A stretch of 64,000 nucleotides of DNA from contig JBMSYN010000006.1 of NCBI GenBank assembly GCA_049426725.1, forward strand, positions 55,794 through 119,793. The letters run 5' to 3'. Under the pieces are notes generated by a model. The model was not told the origin of the DNA. It saw only the letters and a program-made list of their open reading frames with translations, and ran no database searches. The DNA is from UBA961 sp049426725 (GTDB lineage: Bacteria > Bacteroidota > Ignavibacteria > Kapaibacteriales > UBA961). A program made the translations under genes and the position numbers. Positions 18,844 to 27,695 of the stretch are shown here, piece after piece; the stretch's first letter is position 1; each line of letters opens with the position of its first letter.

Positions 18844-19542
18844 TTAAGGTTTTGCTTCAATATAATATTGAGCACCCATGGGCAACCATGATAAAAACGG
18901 CTCAATTGGTCTCAAAAAAGAAACGAATGAGGGAAAGAACAAAGTGAATCGTATGCTTGTTCCTGAAAATCCTGAATTTTCATAGATCCGTTTTGAATAG
19001 GAAGGTGATAAGAGAACCGCATCGACATCGAAAGGGCAATCCTTGATGGTTTTGACTGTTATTGGATTCCAGGGATTATGTTCAAACATGAACAAACTAC
19101 CACCCGGCCTTAGATGAGAACGGAGATCCTTCAGGATGCGAATATGCTCTGAATGAGGTATGTGATGGAATACATTGGCTATGAAAATAACATCAAATGT
19201 ATCACCAAAAGCTAGTCCGTCGGTTTCTGAGATATGTTCCCAACGGATGCAATTGAGTCCTTTATTGTTTTCACGCGCTATGTCAAGTGAATCGGCAGAA
19301 ACATCTGCTCCAACAATGCTTGCATAGGGAAAATACTTGTGGAGATACTGTTCGCTTTTACCAATTCCGCATCCGAAGTTTAAGATATGCAGTGGATTAT
19401 GTTGTTTTCCTCTCGATGATAAGAGTCTTGCGATTTCTTTGACTTTATATTCATCAAAAAAAGCTGGTGTATAACCTGATGCTTGCACATTTGTTGCATG
19501 CATCTGATCATAGTCCTTGGCATATTTGTCAAATTCACTCAT
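18844..19542 (-). CDS. Class I SAM-dependent methyltransferase
   Basis: A 232-residue Rossmann-fold methyltransferase. Motif I is ILNFGCGIGKSEQYL, the acidic residue after strand 2 is in VGADVSADSL, and motif IV region is FIANVFHHIPH, followed by LRPGGSLFMFEHNPWNP. The substrate is unknown. The start at 19542 (MSEFDKYAKDYDQ) overlaps the glycosyltransferase stop by eight bases, which implies translational coupling; a longer start at 19563 also exists. Coupling to a polyprenyl-type glycosyltransferase suggests modification of a sugar, lipid carrier or envelope glycolipid, which is inference. Confidence 0.82.
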   Translation of the reverse strand: MSEFDKYAKDYDQMHATNVQASGYTPAFFDEYKVKEIARLLSSRGKQHNPLHILNFGCGIGKSEQYLHKYFPYASIVGADVSADSLDIARENNKGLNCIRWEHISETDGLAFGDTFDVIFIANVFHHIPHSEHIRILKDLRSHLRPGGSLFMFEHNPWNPITVKTIKDCPFDVDAVLLSPSYSKRIYENSGFSGTSIRFTLFFPSFVSFLRPIEPFLSWLPMGAQYYIEAKP

Positions 19543-20491
19543 CTTTTTTGTAGATCTGTTCAACTATGTATAAAGGTCTGAATTTGGTCTCGTCATGGAT
19601 GCGACCAAGATATTCACCAATCATTCCCAATGCCAATAATTGAATGCCACCGAGCAATAAAATGAAAATGATGATTGATGCCCAGCCGAGTTCGATATGC
19701 GTCTTTGGTACAAACAATTTGAGCACGATTACATATAGACTATACAGAAATCCAAACAAAGCCGTGATGATTCCTAAATAGGAAGCCAGTTTCAAGGGAA
19801 TGGATGAAAAAGAGGTGATACCATCAAATGCAAATTTGATCATTTTGGACAAAGTATATTTTGTCTCTCCTGAGTGACGCTCATGTCTTTCATATTCTAA
19901 GCCGGTTTGATTGAATCCAATCCAACTAATCATGCCACGAATGAAACGATGCCTTTCATTCATGGATGTAAGCACAGCAACTACTCTTCTGCTCATGATG
20001 CGAAAATCTCCTGTATCCACAGGGATTTCTACATTGGTAAGTTTCTTGAGTAATCGATAAAAGAGTTTTGCGGTAAAGAGTTTGAATGGAGTTTCACCCT
20101 CTCGTTTTTTTCGCACTGCATAGACTACATCAAAACCTTCTTGCATTTTCCCATACAGATCAACAATAGTTTCAGGAGGATCTTGCAAATCGCCATCAAT
20201 AACTGCAACAGCATCTCCTTTTGCCAAATCGATGCCGGCTGTAATGGCTATTTGATGGCCATGATTTCTGGATAAATTCAACAATTGATAATTGGTTTCT
20301 TCCATGCATAAAGTTCTTAATGCATCAAAAGTGCCATCGGAAGAACCATCATTCACGAAGATGATTTCAATATCAGATGGCATCATTCCGAACTTTCGAT
20401 TGAACAGTGCTTTTGTGTGCTCCAATCTTTGAAAAAGGGCATGAACAATTCCTTCTTCATTATACATTGGAATGACGATGGAGAGTTTCAT
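19535..20491 (-). CDS. Glycosyltransferase family 2, polyprenyl-phosphate type
   Basis: A 318-residue inverting GT-A enzyme resembling DPM1/GtrB/ArnC proteins, which transfer a sugar from a nucleotide to polyprenyl phosphate. N-terminal catalytic domain: SIVIPMYNEEG, IIFVNDGSSDGT, the metal-binding DxD-like VIDGDLQDPP, then GDFRIMSRRVV and RFIRGMISWIGF. Two C-terminal membrane helices (about 235-260 and 270-295) anchor it, followed by GEYLGRIHDETKFRP, a GtrB hallmark. Its ATG overlaps the exporter stop (ATGA), and it overlaps the methyltransferase gene, so three envelope genes form one unit. Confidence 0.9.
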   Translation of the reverse strand: MKLSIVIPMYNEEGIVHALFQRLEHTKALFNRKFGMMPSDIEIIFVNDGSSDGTFDALRTLCMEETNYQLLNLSRNHGHQIAITAGIDLAKGDAVAVIDGDLQDPPETIVDLYGKMQEGFDVVYAVRKKREGETPFKLFTAKLFYRLLKKLTNVEIPVDTGDFRIMSRRVVAVLTSMNERHRFIRGMISWIGFNQTGLEYERHERHSGETKYTLSKMIKFAFDGITSFSSIPLKLASYLGIITALFGFLYSLYVIVLKLFVPKTHIELGWASIIIFILLLGGIQLLALGMIGEYLGRIHDETKFRPLYIVEQIYKKDE

Positions 20492-22260
20492 TGTTGGGCC
20501 TCCGAAATCTCTGTCGAATAATGTTTGAATTCTTCTTCCAATTGCTGTCTTTCATACATGTCAAAATACATGCCTTTTGCTGCAAGTAAATCATCATGTG
20601 TCCCTTGCTCAACAATTCTTCCATGATCCAATACGATGATTGTTTCGCACAAAGCAACCGTTGAAATTCTATGAGCGATAATGATTGTTGTACGATCAAT
20701 CATGATTGATTTTAAACCACGAATGATATGTTCTTCAGTTGCAGTATCCACAGCAGAGAATGCATCATCAAAAATCAACATTTCAGGATTGCGAATGATT
20801 GCTCGAGCAATCGCTGTTCTTTGTTTTTGGCCACCTGATAAAGTAATGCCTCGCTCTCCAACTAATGTGTCATAACCTTTTGGAAAGGTAGCTATATCGT
20901 CAGTAAGTCCCGCCAAATCAGCAGCATGTTTTACTTCTTCGATTGATGCATCTTGTTTTCCAAATCGGATATTATCTGCTAGTGACATCGAAAATAAAAA
21001 TGCTTCTTGTTGCACCAGACCAATTTTTGAACGCAATTCTTGCAATGGTATATGTTTTACTGATATATTGTCAATCAATATCTCGCCTTCCGTGGCATCA
21101 AACAATCTTGGGAGTAATGCAGCTATTGTTGATTTTCCGCTCCCGGTGGCTCCGACTATTCCTAGTGAAGTCCCGCGTGGAACAGTAAAATTGACATCAT
21201 GCAATGCAGGAATGGTTCTTCCCGGATATTGCATGCCAACATGACGAAACACTATGCCTGAGTGATCATAAACAGAATTGTGAACATGTTTGGAATCGCT
21301 TATTTCAGATGCCATGTCCATGATATCGCCAACTCTCTTTGCTGATGCAGCTGCTCTTTGAATAAGATTCGTAACCCAACCAATTGCCGCAACAGGCCAA
21401 ATCAATTGATTAAGATAGATGAAAAATTGTGATAAATCTCCTATGGAGGCTTGTCCTTTTATGACAAGCATGCCTCCATAACCCAATACGAGTAAATTAG
21501 AGAATCCCACTAGAGCCATCATGGAAGGCATAGTTAATGATTGCAAAAAGGCGAGTCGTATATTTCTTTGTTGATATAAAGCACTTTCCTGTTCGAATTC
21601 TTTTGTCTCATGAGATTCTCTTCTATATGCTCGAATCACTCGCACTCCGCTGAATGCTTCTTGAGCTTGAGCAGTCAATGAAGAAAATTGTTCTTGCACT
21701 TCGCGGAATCCAACATGGACTTTTTTCCCAATAAAATAAGTAAGAAATGCCATGAATGGGAGAGGAAGCAGGGCAATCATGGTAATGGATGGATTTAATG
21801 CACCCATGAATGCCAAAGCGAAAGAAAATGTTGTGAGAGTATTTGCTGAATACATCAAAGCCGGACCAAGAAACTCACGCATTGCTGCGATATCATTGGT
21901 GGTTAATGCCATCAAAGATCCGGTGGAGTTTTTATGATAAAATGAAAGTGATTGTCGCTCCAAAGCCGAGAGTAAATCATTTCGCAATTCATATTCAATC
22001 AATCTTGAAGAAACGATGATGGTTTTTCTCGTCAAAAACATAAAAAAACCGGAACCGATAGTCAATAGTAGAATGATTGCAATGGATGTATTGACTTCAT
22101 GTTGATTAATGTTTGACCGTTGCACTCCGTCAACAATGGATCCTACAAATTTCGGAATGGATGTCGAACATATATTGGAGATTGTAACGAATAAAAACCC
22201 TAGCATCAAGCGGAGCCTGTGCTTTTTGAGATAGGGAAATAATCGTGAGAGTTCCTTCAT
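20488..22260 (-). CDS. ABC exporter (MsbA/MdlA-like), fused permease-ATPase with degenerate Walker B
   Basis: A 590-residue half-transporter: six membrane helices (about 1-310), then a nucleotide-binding domain with Walker A GATGSGKST, Q-loop VQQEAFLF, signature LSGGQKQR, Walker B LIFDDAFSAVD and H-loop IAHR. The residue after the Walker B aspartate is Asp instead of the catalytic Glu. This is the pattern of the non-canonical partner in heterodimeric exporters such as MdlA/YheI/TM287. No second half-transporter is next to it. I start at 22260, four bases after the aldolase stop; the longer reading frame runs back into that gene. Substrate unknown; the glycosyltransferase partner hints at a lipid or glycolipid. 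Confidence 0.9.
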   Translation of the reverse strand: MKELSRLFPYLKKHRLRLMLGFLFVTISNICSTSIPKFVGSIVDGVQRSNINQHEVNTSIAIILLLTIGSGFFMFLTRKTIIVSSRLIEYELRNDLLSALERQSLSFYHKNSTGSLMALTTNDIAAMREFLGPALMYSANTLTTFSFALAFMGALNPSITMIALLPLPFMAFLTYFIGKKVHVGFREVQEQFSSLTAQAQEAFSGVRVIRAYRRESHETKEFEQESALYQQRNIRLAFLQSLTMPSMMALVGFSNLLVLGYGGMLVIKGQASIGDLSQFFIYLNQLIWPVAAIGWVTNLIQRAAASAKRVGDIMDMASEISDSKHVHNSVYDHSGIVFRHVGMQYPGRTIPALHDVNFTVPRGTSLGIVGATGSGKSTIAALLPRLFDATEGEILIDNISVKHIPLQELRSKIGLVQQEAFLFSMSLADNIRFGKQDASIEEVKHAADLAGLTDDIATFPKGYDTLVGERGITLSGGQKQRTAIARAIIRNPEMLIFDDAFSAVDTATEEHIIRGLKSIMIDRTTIIIAHRISTVALCETIIVLDHGRIVEQGTHDDLLAAKGMYFDMYERQQLEEEFKHYSTEISEAQQ

Positions 22261-22264
22261 TGCA

Positions 22265-23332
22265 TTATGCCACGGTAATCTCATTACAGAGATATACATC
22301 CTGTATTGCATGAAGTAAGGCAATGCCATCTTTCATTGGTCTTTGAAATGCCTTTCTACCGGAAATCAATCCCATGCCACCTGCTCTTTTATTTATCACT
22401 GCAGTTGCGATTGCCTCTGCCATGTCATTATCACCTGAAGCCCCTCCGGAATTGATGAGTCCTATTCTGCCCATATAACAATTTGCTACTTGATATCTAC
22501 ACAAGTCAATGGGATGATCACTGGATAAATCAGTATACATTCTTTGATCGAGTTTGCCATAGGATGAGCCGCCCATGTTTAAGGCAGCATATCCACCATT
22601 GTTTTCAGGAAGTTTTTGTTTGATGATGTCGGCATTGATCGTTACACCAAGGTGATTCGCTTGTCCAGTCAAATCTGCTGACACATGATAATCCTTTTCA
22701 CTTGTTTTGAATGCGGAATTGCGAATATAACACCACAAAATTGTCGCCATACCCAAATCATGCGCCATTGCGAATGCTTCTGAAACTTCGATGATTTGCC
22801 TTGAACTTTCTTGTGAACCAAAATAGATCGTTGCACCTACTGCAGCTGCTCCCATATCGGATGCTTGCTTGATGGTTCCATACATGATTTGATCTGCTTT
22901 ATTGGGATAAGTCAGTAATTCATTGTGATTGATTTTAACGACATAAGGAATCTTATGCGCATACTTACGACTAGTCATGGATAAGACGCCAAATGTTGAA
23001 GCTACTGCATTGCAACCGCCTTCAATGGCAAGTTCTATAATGCGCTCAGGATCGAAATAGGCAGGGTTTTTTGCAAAACTCGCTCCGGCAGAGTGCTCGA
23101 TGCCCTGATCCACGGGAAGAATCGAAGTATAACCCGTCCCTGACAAACGACCTGAATCTGCCATTCTTTGAAGATTGCCCAAAACACGATTGTTTCGATC
23201 CGACATACCAAATACTTTATCGACGCTATCGGCGGAAGGAAGATGAAGCTGCTCTTTGGAAATCGTGGTTGATGTATGATCGAGCAAATATGAGGCTTTG
23301 TCGCCCAGCTGAGAGACAATGAAATCGATCAT
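22265..23332 (-). CDS. fbaB: Class I fructose-bisphosphate aldolase (FbaB/DhnA type)
   Basis: A 355-residue Schiff-base aldolase of glycolysis and gluconeogenesis, very like E. coli FbaB along its length: GTGYTSILPVDQGIEHSAGASF, VVKINHNELLTYPN, GATIYFGSQESSRQI, DYHVSADLTGQANHL, KQKLPENNGGY, ANCYMGRIGLINSGGA and the closing NKRAGGMGLISGRKAFQRPM. I start at 23332 (MIDFIVSQLGDKASYLL), which matches the FbaB N-terminus. The in-frame start at 23377 falls on the predicted -7 box and would not be transcribed from it. Four bases separate it from the ABC exporter gene. Confidence 0.95.
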   Translation of the reverse strand: MIDFIVSQLGDKASYLLDHTSTTISKEQLHLPSADSVDKVFGMSDRNNRVLGNLQRMADSGRLSGTGYTSILPVDQGIEHSAGASFAKNPAYFDPERIIELAIEGGCNAVASTFGVLSMTSRKYAHKIPYVVKINHNELLTYPNKADQIMYGTIKQASDMGAAAVGATIYFGSQESSRQIIEVSEAFAMAHDLGMATILWCYIRNSAFKTSEKDYHVSADLTGQANHLGVTINADIIKQKLPENNGGYAALNMGGSSYGKLDQRMYTDLSSDHPIDLCRYQVANCYMGRIGLINSGGASGDNDMAEAIATAVINKRAGGMGLISGRKAFQRPMKDGIALLHAIQDVYLCNEITVA

Positions 23333-23376
23333 GCTGAATATCCGTTTGAGTGGAACATAAAAGGCAGATTTACTCA

Positions 23377-23384
23377 CAAAAATA
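23377..23384 (-). promoter_or_regulatory. Candidate fbaB promoter -7 box
   Basis: TATTTTTG on the minus strand fits TAnnTTTG and would start transcription about 38 bases before the fbaB ATG. No -33 TTTG is found at the right distance, so this is weaker than the sdhCAB site. Confidence 0.4.
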
Positions 23385-23484
23385 GTGAATTACTACCAAT
23401 GAATCGGCTTGGTAAAGCAGAAGTTGTTCACAACAATGAAGGAAGTGAATAGGGAATCCCATCGCAAATATGAAGAGAATTTAT

Positions 23485-23492
23485 TACCTTTG
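23485..23492 (+). promoter_or_regulatory. Candidate tRNA-Ser(GGA) promoter -7 box
   Basis: TACCTTTG lies 27 bases before the mature tRNA 5' end and fits TAnnTTTG. A matching -33 element is not evident. Confidence 0.45.
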
Positions 23493-23518
23493 TGACTCGT
23501 TTTAAACCAAAGCACATT

Positions 23519-23605
23519 GGAAAGGTGCAAGAGTGGTTTAATTGGCACGCCTGGAAAGCGTGTGTACCGGCAACGGTACCGCGGGTTCGAATCCCGCCCT
23601 TTCCG
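23519..23605 (+). tRNA. tRNA-Ser (anticodon GGA)
   Basis: An 87-base class II tRNA. The acceptor stem ggaaagg pairs with cctttcc, the anticodon loop ctggaaa gives GGA, there is a long variable arm (gtaccgg/ccggtacc-like), and the T arm is gcggg-ttcgaat-cccgc. The discriminator is G, as expected for serine, and CCA is not encoded. It reads UCC and UCU codons. It has its own promoter-like box and terminator, so it is a single-gene unit. Confidence 0.97.
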
Positions 23606-23606
23606 C

Positions 23607-23637
23607 AAGCCGTCCTGAAAAGGGCGGCTTTTTTTTT
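23607..23637 (+). terminator. Intrinsic terminator of tRNA-Ser(GGA)
   Basis: An 8-bp stem (gccgtcct/agggcggc, one G-U pair) with a GAAA tetraloop and nine T residues, directly after the tRNA. Confidence 0.93.
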
Positions 23638-23706
23638 ATGGAGTTTTGTGGATAAAAATCAGAATTTCTTGATGATTTTTCCGTCTAAAAACATGCCTGA
23701 ATTGTG

Positions 23707-23714
23707 TATTTTTG
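23707..23714 (+). promoter_or_regulatory. Candidate gyrA promoter -7 box
   Basis: TATTTTTG fits TAnnTTTG and lies 41 bases before the gyrA ATG, between the tRNA terminator and the gene. No clear -33 box. Confidence 0.5.
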
Positions 23715-23755
23715 CACCATAAAATAGTCTTCATTCAGTTTCTGAAAATATACCT

Positions 23756-26245
23756 ATGTCATCGCTTCTCAGCGAGCGCATACTTCCGGTTACGCTGGAA
23801 GATGAAATGCGCGATTCATATCTTGATTATTCCATGTCTGTCATCGTTTCGCGTGCACTTCCTGATGTGCGTGATGGACTCAAACCCGTGCATCGCCGCA
23901 TATTGTATGCGATGTATGAATTGGGATTGGTTCCAAACAGACCATATAAAAAATCTGCACGTTTGGTGGGGGAGGTATTGGGGAAATTCCATCCTCATGG
24001 CGATTCCTCTGTATATGATGCGATGGTAAGACTTGCGCAAGAATGGTCAATGCGCTATCCACTTGTCGATGGACAAGGCAATTTCGGATCGATCGATGGC
24101 GATCCTCCGGCTGCGATGCGCTATACTGAAACAAAACTTGCCTCGCTTGCAATGGAAACATTGCGTGATATAGACAAAGACACAGTAGACTTCAAGCCTA
24201 ATTTTGATGATTCTCTTGAAGAACCAAGCGTATTGCCTACATCACTTCCCACGCTTCTTGTCAATGGAGCAGGTGGTATTGCGGTTGGTATGGCAACAAA
24301 TATTCCTCCGCATAATCTCAGTGAAATCGTTGATGGTTTACAGGCATTGATAAAAAATCCTGAAGTCACGATTCCTGAGTTGATGGAGCATGTCAAAGCT
24401 CCTGATTTTCCAACCGGAGGAATCATCTATGGTTATGAAGGTGTGAAAGATGCATTCATGACCGGTCGTGGGCGTGTTGTGGTAAGGGCAAAGGCAAGTG
24501 TTGAAGCCACAAAGACAAAAGAAACAATTGTCATTACCGAATTGCCTTATCAGGTCAGCAAAGCTTCGCTTATCGAGAAGATAGCAGATTTGGTTCGCGC
24601 AAAAGTGTTGGAAGATATCTCTGATGTTCGCGATGAATCAGACCGCGATGGACTTCGTATTGTGATTGAGCTCAAGCGTGATGCAACGCCAATGGTTGTA
24701 TTGAATAATCTCTATAAGCATACCCAATTGCAAACCACTTTTGGGGTAATCATGCTTGCGCTTGTTGAGGGCAGACCAAGAGTTCTCAATATCAAGCAAA
24801 TGATGGAGGAATTCATCAAGCATCGCAATGAAGTTATTGTTCGTAGAACAAAGTATGAATTGGATGCTGCTGAAAAGCGGGCACATATCTTGGAAGGTTT
24901 TATCATTGCATTGGACAATATCGATGCTGTGATCAAAACAATCAAAGAATCAAAAGACACACCTACTGCAAATACAAATCTTCAACAACGATTTGGTTTA
25001 TCAGAAATTCAAGCCAAAGCAATTCTTGAAATGCGTTTGCAAAGACTTACAGGTCTTGAGCGCGAGAAGATTCAACAAGAATATCGTGAAATCATTCAAC
25101 TGATTGAAAAGCTGCGCGCTATTCTTGCAAGCAAAGAATTGCAAATGCAAATCATCAGTGATGAATTGGCCGGTCTGAGAGCAAAATATGGCGATGCTCG
25201 TAGAACAGAAATTGTTCATGATGCGCGAGATTTCACTTTGGAGGACATGATTGCCAATGAAGAAATGATTGTAACCATTTCTCATAAAGGCTTCATCAAG
25301 AGAACTGCTGTCACTAACTATCGCAGACAACATAAAGGAGGTCGCGGTGCCAGCGGTGCAGGTACATATGAAGATGATTATGTAGAGCAGGTATTCCGTG
25401 CTGCTACTCATCATTATCTCTTATTCTTCACAGATAGAGGTCGTGTCTTTAGAGTGAAGGTATATGATTTGCCAGAAGCTAGTCGCAATGCAAAAGGGAG
25501 GTCACTTGCCAATGTTATAGAAAAGGCGAGTGATGAACACGTGACAGCTACATTGACTGTCAAGGAGTTCCCGGATAATATGTATATCTTCATGGCAACC
25601 GAAAATGGAACTGTCAAGAAGACATTGCTGTCTGAATTTGAATCTGTCCGTTCCAATGGAAAAATTGCAATTACATTGAATGATAATGATCGTTTGATTG
25701 CGGCGCGCATCACCGATGGATCAAATGATATCATCATTGGTTCAAATGCCGGTCTTGCTTGTCGCTTCAGAGAAAGCGATGTGAGGGCAATGGGCAGAAC
25801 AGCTGCCGGTGTAATCGGTATGCAATTAGGTGATGATGATCGTATTATCTCAATGGTTGCAATCAAAAGACCAGATTCTCAAGTTATCGTTGTCGGACAA
25901 AATGGATATGGGAAACGCACCAATTATGAAGAGTTCCGTTTAACAAAGCGTGGTGCAAAAGGTGTCATTTCCATGAATATCACCGATAAAACCGGCGAGG
26001 TTGTGAGCATCATGGAAGTGCAAGATAGTGATGATTTGGTAGTGATGACAACCGGTGGTATTCTTATAAGGCAGCCTGTCAAGGATGTCCGCATAATAGG
26101 AAGAAATACCCAAGGAGTACGCCTCATCAGATTGGAAGAAGGTGATCAAATTGCCGATATTACGACCGTTCCTCATGAGGAAGATGAAGATGATGCTGAT
26201 GAGAATGGTTCACCTGACAATACACAGCAACTTGATTTGCTGTAA
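23756..26245 (+). CDS. gyrA: DNA gyrase subunit A
   Basis: The 829-residue DNA-cleaving subunit of gyrase. The winged-helix/tower core has RALPDVRDGLKPVHRRILYAM at the start, the active-site tyrosine Y123 in AAMRYTE, and the quinolone-determining loop GDSSVYD with Ser84 and Asp88, the sensitive-type residues. The C-terminal DNA-wrapping pinwheel (from about 500) includes a GyrA-box-like QHKGGRGASG and the blade repeats TDRGRVFRVKVYDLP and ENGTVKKTLLSEF. An acidic tail (EEDEDDADE) closes it. The GyrA box and context favour GyrA over ParC. It is flanked by two tRNA-Ser genes. Confidence 0.96.
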   Translation: MSSLLSERILPVTLEDEMRDSYLDYSMSVIVSRALPDVRDGLKPVHRRILYAMYELGLVPNRPYKKSARLVGEVLGKFHPHGDSSVYDAMVRLAQEWSMRYPLVDGQGNFGSIDGDPPAAMRYTETKLASLAMETLRDIDKDTVDFKPNFDDSLEEPSVLPTSLPTLLVNGAGGIAVGMATNIPPHNLSEIVDGLQALIKNPEVTIPELMEHVKAPDFPTGGIIYGYEGVKDAFMTGRGRVVVRAKASVEATKTKETIVITELPYQVSKASLIEKIADLVRAKVLEDISDVRDESDRDGLRIVIELKRDATPMVVLNNLYKHTQLQTTFGVIMLALVEGRPRVLNIKQMMEEFIKHRNEVIVRRTKYELDAAEKRAHILEGFIIALDNIDAVIKTIKESKDTPTANTNLQQRFGLSEIQAKAILEMRLQRLTGLEREKIQQEYREIIQLIEKLRAILASKELQMQIISDELAGLRAKYGDARRTEIVHDARDFTLEDMIANEEMIVTISHKGFIKRTAVTNYRRQHKGGRGASGAGTYEDDYVEQVFRAATHHYLLFFTDRGRVFRVKVYDLPEASRNAKGRSLANVIEKASDEHVTATLTVKEFPDNMYIFMATENGTVKKTLLSEFESVRSNGKIAITLNDNDRLIAARITDGSNDIIIGSNAGLACRFRESDVRAMGRTAAGVIGMQLGDDDRIISMVAIKRPDSQVIVVGQNGYGKRTNYEEFRLTKRGAKGVISMNITDKTGEVVSIMEVQDSDDLVVMTTGGILIRQPVKDVRIIGRNTQGVRLIRLEEGDQIADITTVPHEEDEDDADENGSPDNTQQLDLL

Positions 26246-26264
26246 CAGAATGGGTTAAAAACTA

Positions 26265-26296
26265 TTTGGGAGGTTTAGAGCAAGTCTGTATCTTTG
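26265..26296 (+). promoter_or_regulatory. tRNA-Ser(GCT) promoter, Bacteroidota type
   Basis: TTTG (26265-26268), exactly 20 bases, then TATCTTTG (26289-26296): a perfect match to the Bacteroidota vegetative consensus. The mature tRNA starts 16 bases downstream. Confidence 0.8.
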
Positions 26297-26311
26297 CTTC
26301 CCTTAAATGAC

Positions 26312-26402
26312 GGAGGGATGGCCGAGTGGCTGAAGGCGCCGGTTTGCTAAACCGTTGTAGTGTTTTAGGACGCTACCGAGGGTTCGAATCCCTCTCCCTC
26401 CG
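26312..26402 (+). tRNA. tRNA-Ser (anticodon GCT)
   Basis: A 91-base class II tRNA. Acceptor ggaggga/tccctcc, anticodon loop ttgctaa giving GCT, a long variable arm, T arm gaggg-ttcgaat-ccctc, and discriminator G. It reads AGC and AGU codons. It has its own consensus promoter and terminator. CCA is not encoded. Confidence 0.97.
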
Positions 26403-26407
26403 CAGAA

Positions 26408-26439
26408 AAGCGAGCATGATTTACATGTTCGCTTTTTTT
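26408..26439 (+). terminator. Intrinsic terminator of tRNA-Ser(GCT)
   Basis: A 9-bp stem (gcgagcatg/catgttcgc, one G-U pair) around a five-base loop (attta), with a T-run of seven. It abuts the stop of the leftward LCP gene and may also slow transcription arriving from that side. Confidence 0.9.
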
Positions 26440-27676
26440 ATTTCATGGTTCCGCTTTTTCTGAATGCATCTTCTTGTTCAATGTATTTCACAATCTCAAA
26501 AGCTTCAGCTGTTTTACCCTTCTTATTGTATGCATTTACAAGCATATAGCAAAGTTTGTCGCGAAGTGCAATTCGTTCATTCACATTCTGAATCTGTATC
26601 CACGATTTTTGTTTAAATGGATGAGCAAGGGAGTCAATAACACGCTCGGGTTTATTGGTGTCTTTTTCCACTTTTGCCAAGAGCCCGCGAAGAATATTTG
26701 CATAATATTCAGGTTGCTTTCTGTCATTTTTCCCAACGATATGCTCGACTCTCGATTCAATAACCGATTCAATATTTGCAATATTCGAAGAATCATAATT
26801 GAAAACTTTTAAATTATAGCCCGATTTTGGCATCATGCGCACCCATATTCTATCGGGAGTATTCGAGCTGAATCCATGTGCTCGCATTTCATCGAGGATA
26901 TATGTTGCTGCATCCGCTGAAAGATTTGTCGTGGACAAAGCAAGAGCTGCTCTAATTCCAAGTTGACCCATCAAATCATCTGTATAATCGAAGGTGCGAA
27001 GAATCGCTTGTCTAATGAATTGTCCTTGATTATAGGACCGTTGTTTGTCGCCGGCTGCATAAACTTTTCGTGAACGAATGACTCGCAATGCATTCGAAGC
27101 ATTGTCTTTATACCCCATGATTTCAATGATGCCCATTGCTTGTGAAAATCCAAATTCAACGAAGAAATCAATTTTGTTGACTTCTGTCACTCGCTTGATT
27201 TCTTTCATATATCGATCGCGTCCCAGTGTCAAGCGGACATTCCCGATGAGTTGACCTCTTGGGTCTGTGAATTTTGCATCTGCATATGTGCTTCTAGGAA
27301 CAGAAATCACCTCTACCTGACCGGAGTCAAGGAAAAATCGTACAAGATGATTTGCATCTGCTCTTGCAGTTTTTTCGCCAAGTCGTGAATCGATTCCCGT
27401 GATGAGAACACTGATCACTCTCCCCGATGGCATTGGATAGTCCATATTTTCAATATCGACTGATGTATCCCCAATAACAGGTTGATATTGTTTTTCAGCT
27501 ATTGGTGTTTGTTCTGCATCACCTTGTTTACCACTTTGCGTGACGATTTCATTTTGTGAAACAATTTGCTTTGGTGTTTCAATGGGATCTTTGCCATTTT
27601 CTGAATTTTCACATGATGATAAAAACAGAGTTGCACAAAATAGTGGCAAAAATAGTGATTGAAGAAAATTGCTCAT
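26438..27676 (-). CDS. LCP (LytR-CpsA-Psr) family lipoprotein, copy 2
   Basis: 412 residues. I start at 27676 to give a lipoprotein signal (lipobox LSSC, Cys22); the frame also extends back over the preceding gene. The LCP domain (about 87-270) has SVLITGIDSRLG, the Arg/Asp block ARADANHLVRFF, the strand VISVPRSTY, EFGFSQAMGIIEIMGY, and RSRKVYAAGDKQRSYNQGQF, which matches the (R-x-R...GD..R..RQ) phosphate-binding block of the family. LCP enzymes move polyprenyl-linked polymers onto the cell wall, but most are anchored by an N-terminal helix and found in Gram-positives. The C-terminal 140 residues are helical and repeat-like. It follows a close paralogue by 19 bases. Confidence 0.82.
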   Translation of the reverse strand: MSNFLQSLFLPLFCATLFLSSCENSENGKDPIETPKQIVSQNEIVTQSGKQGDAEQTPIAEKQYQPVIGDTSVDIENMDYPMPSGRVISVLITGIDSRLGEKTARADANHLVRFFLDSGQVEVISVPRSTYADAKFTDPRGQLIGNVRLTLGRDRYMKEIKRVTEVNKIDFFVEFGFSQAMGIIEIMGYKDNASNALRVIRSRKVYAAGDKQRSYNQGQFIRQAILRTFDYTDDLMGQLGIRAALALSTTNLSADAATYILDEMRAHGFSSNTPDRIWVRMMPKSGYNLKVFNYDSSNIANIESVIESRVEHIVGKNDRKQPEYYANILRGLLAKVEKDTNKPERVIDSLAHPFKQKSWIQIQNVNERIALRDKLCYMLVNAYNKKGKTAEAFEIVKYIEQEDAFRKSGTMK

Positions 27677-27695
27677 GGTTCTAGCTGAATATGGT

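Noticed and set aside
23756..26245. ParC instead of GyrA for the topoisomerase gene
   Set aside because: A GyrA-box-like QHKGGRG and the full C-terminal pinwheel favour GyrA, though a phylogeny would settle it.
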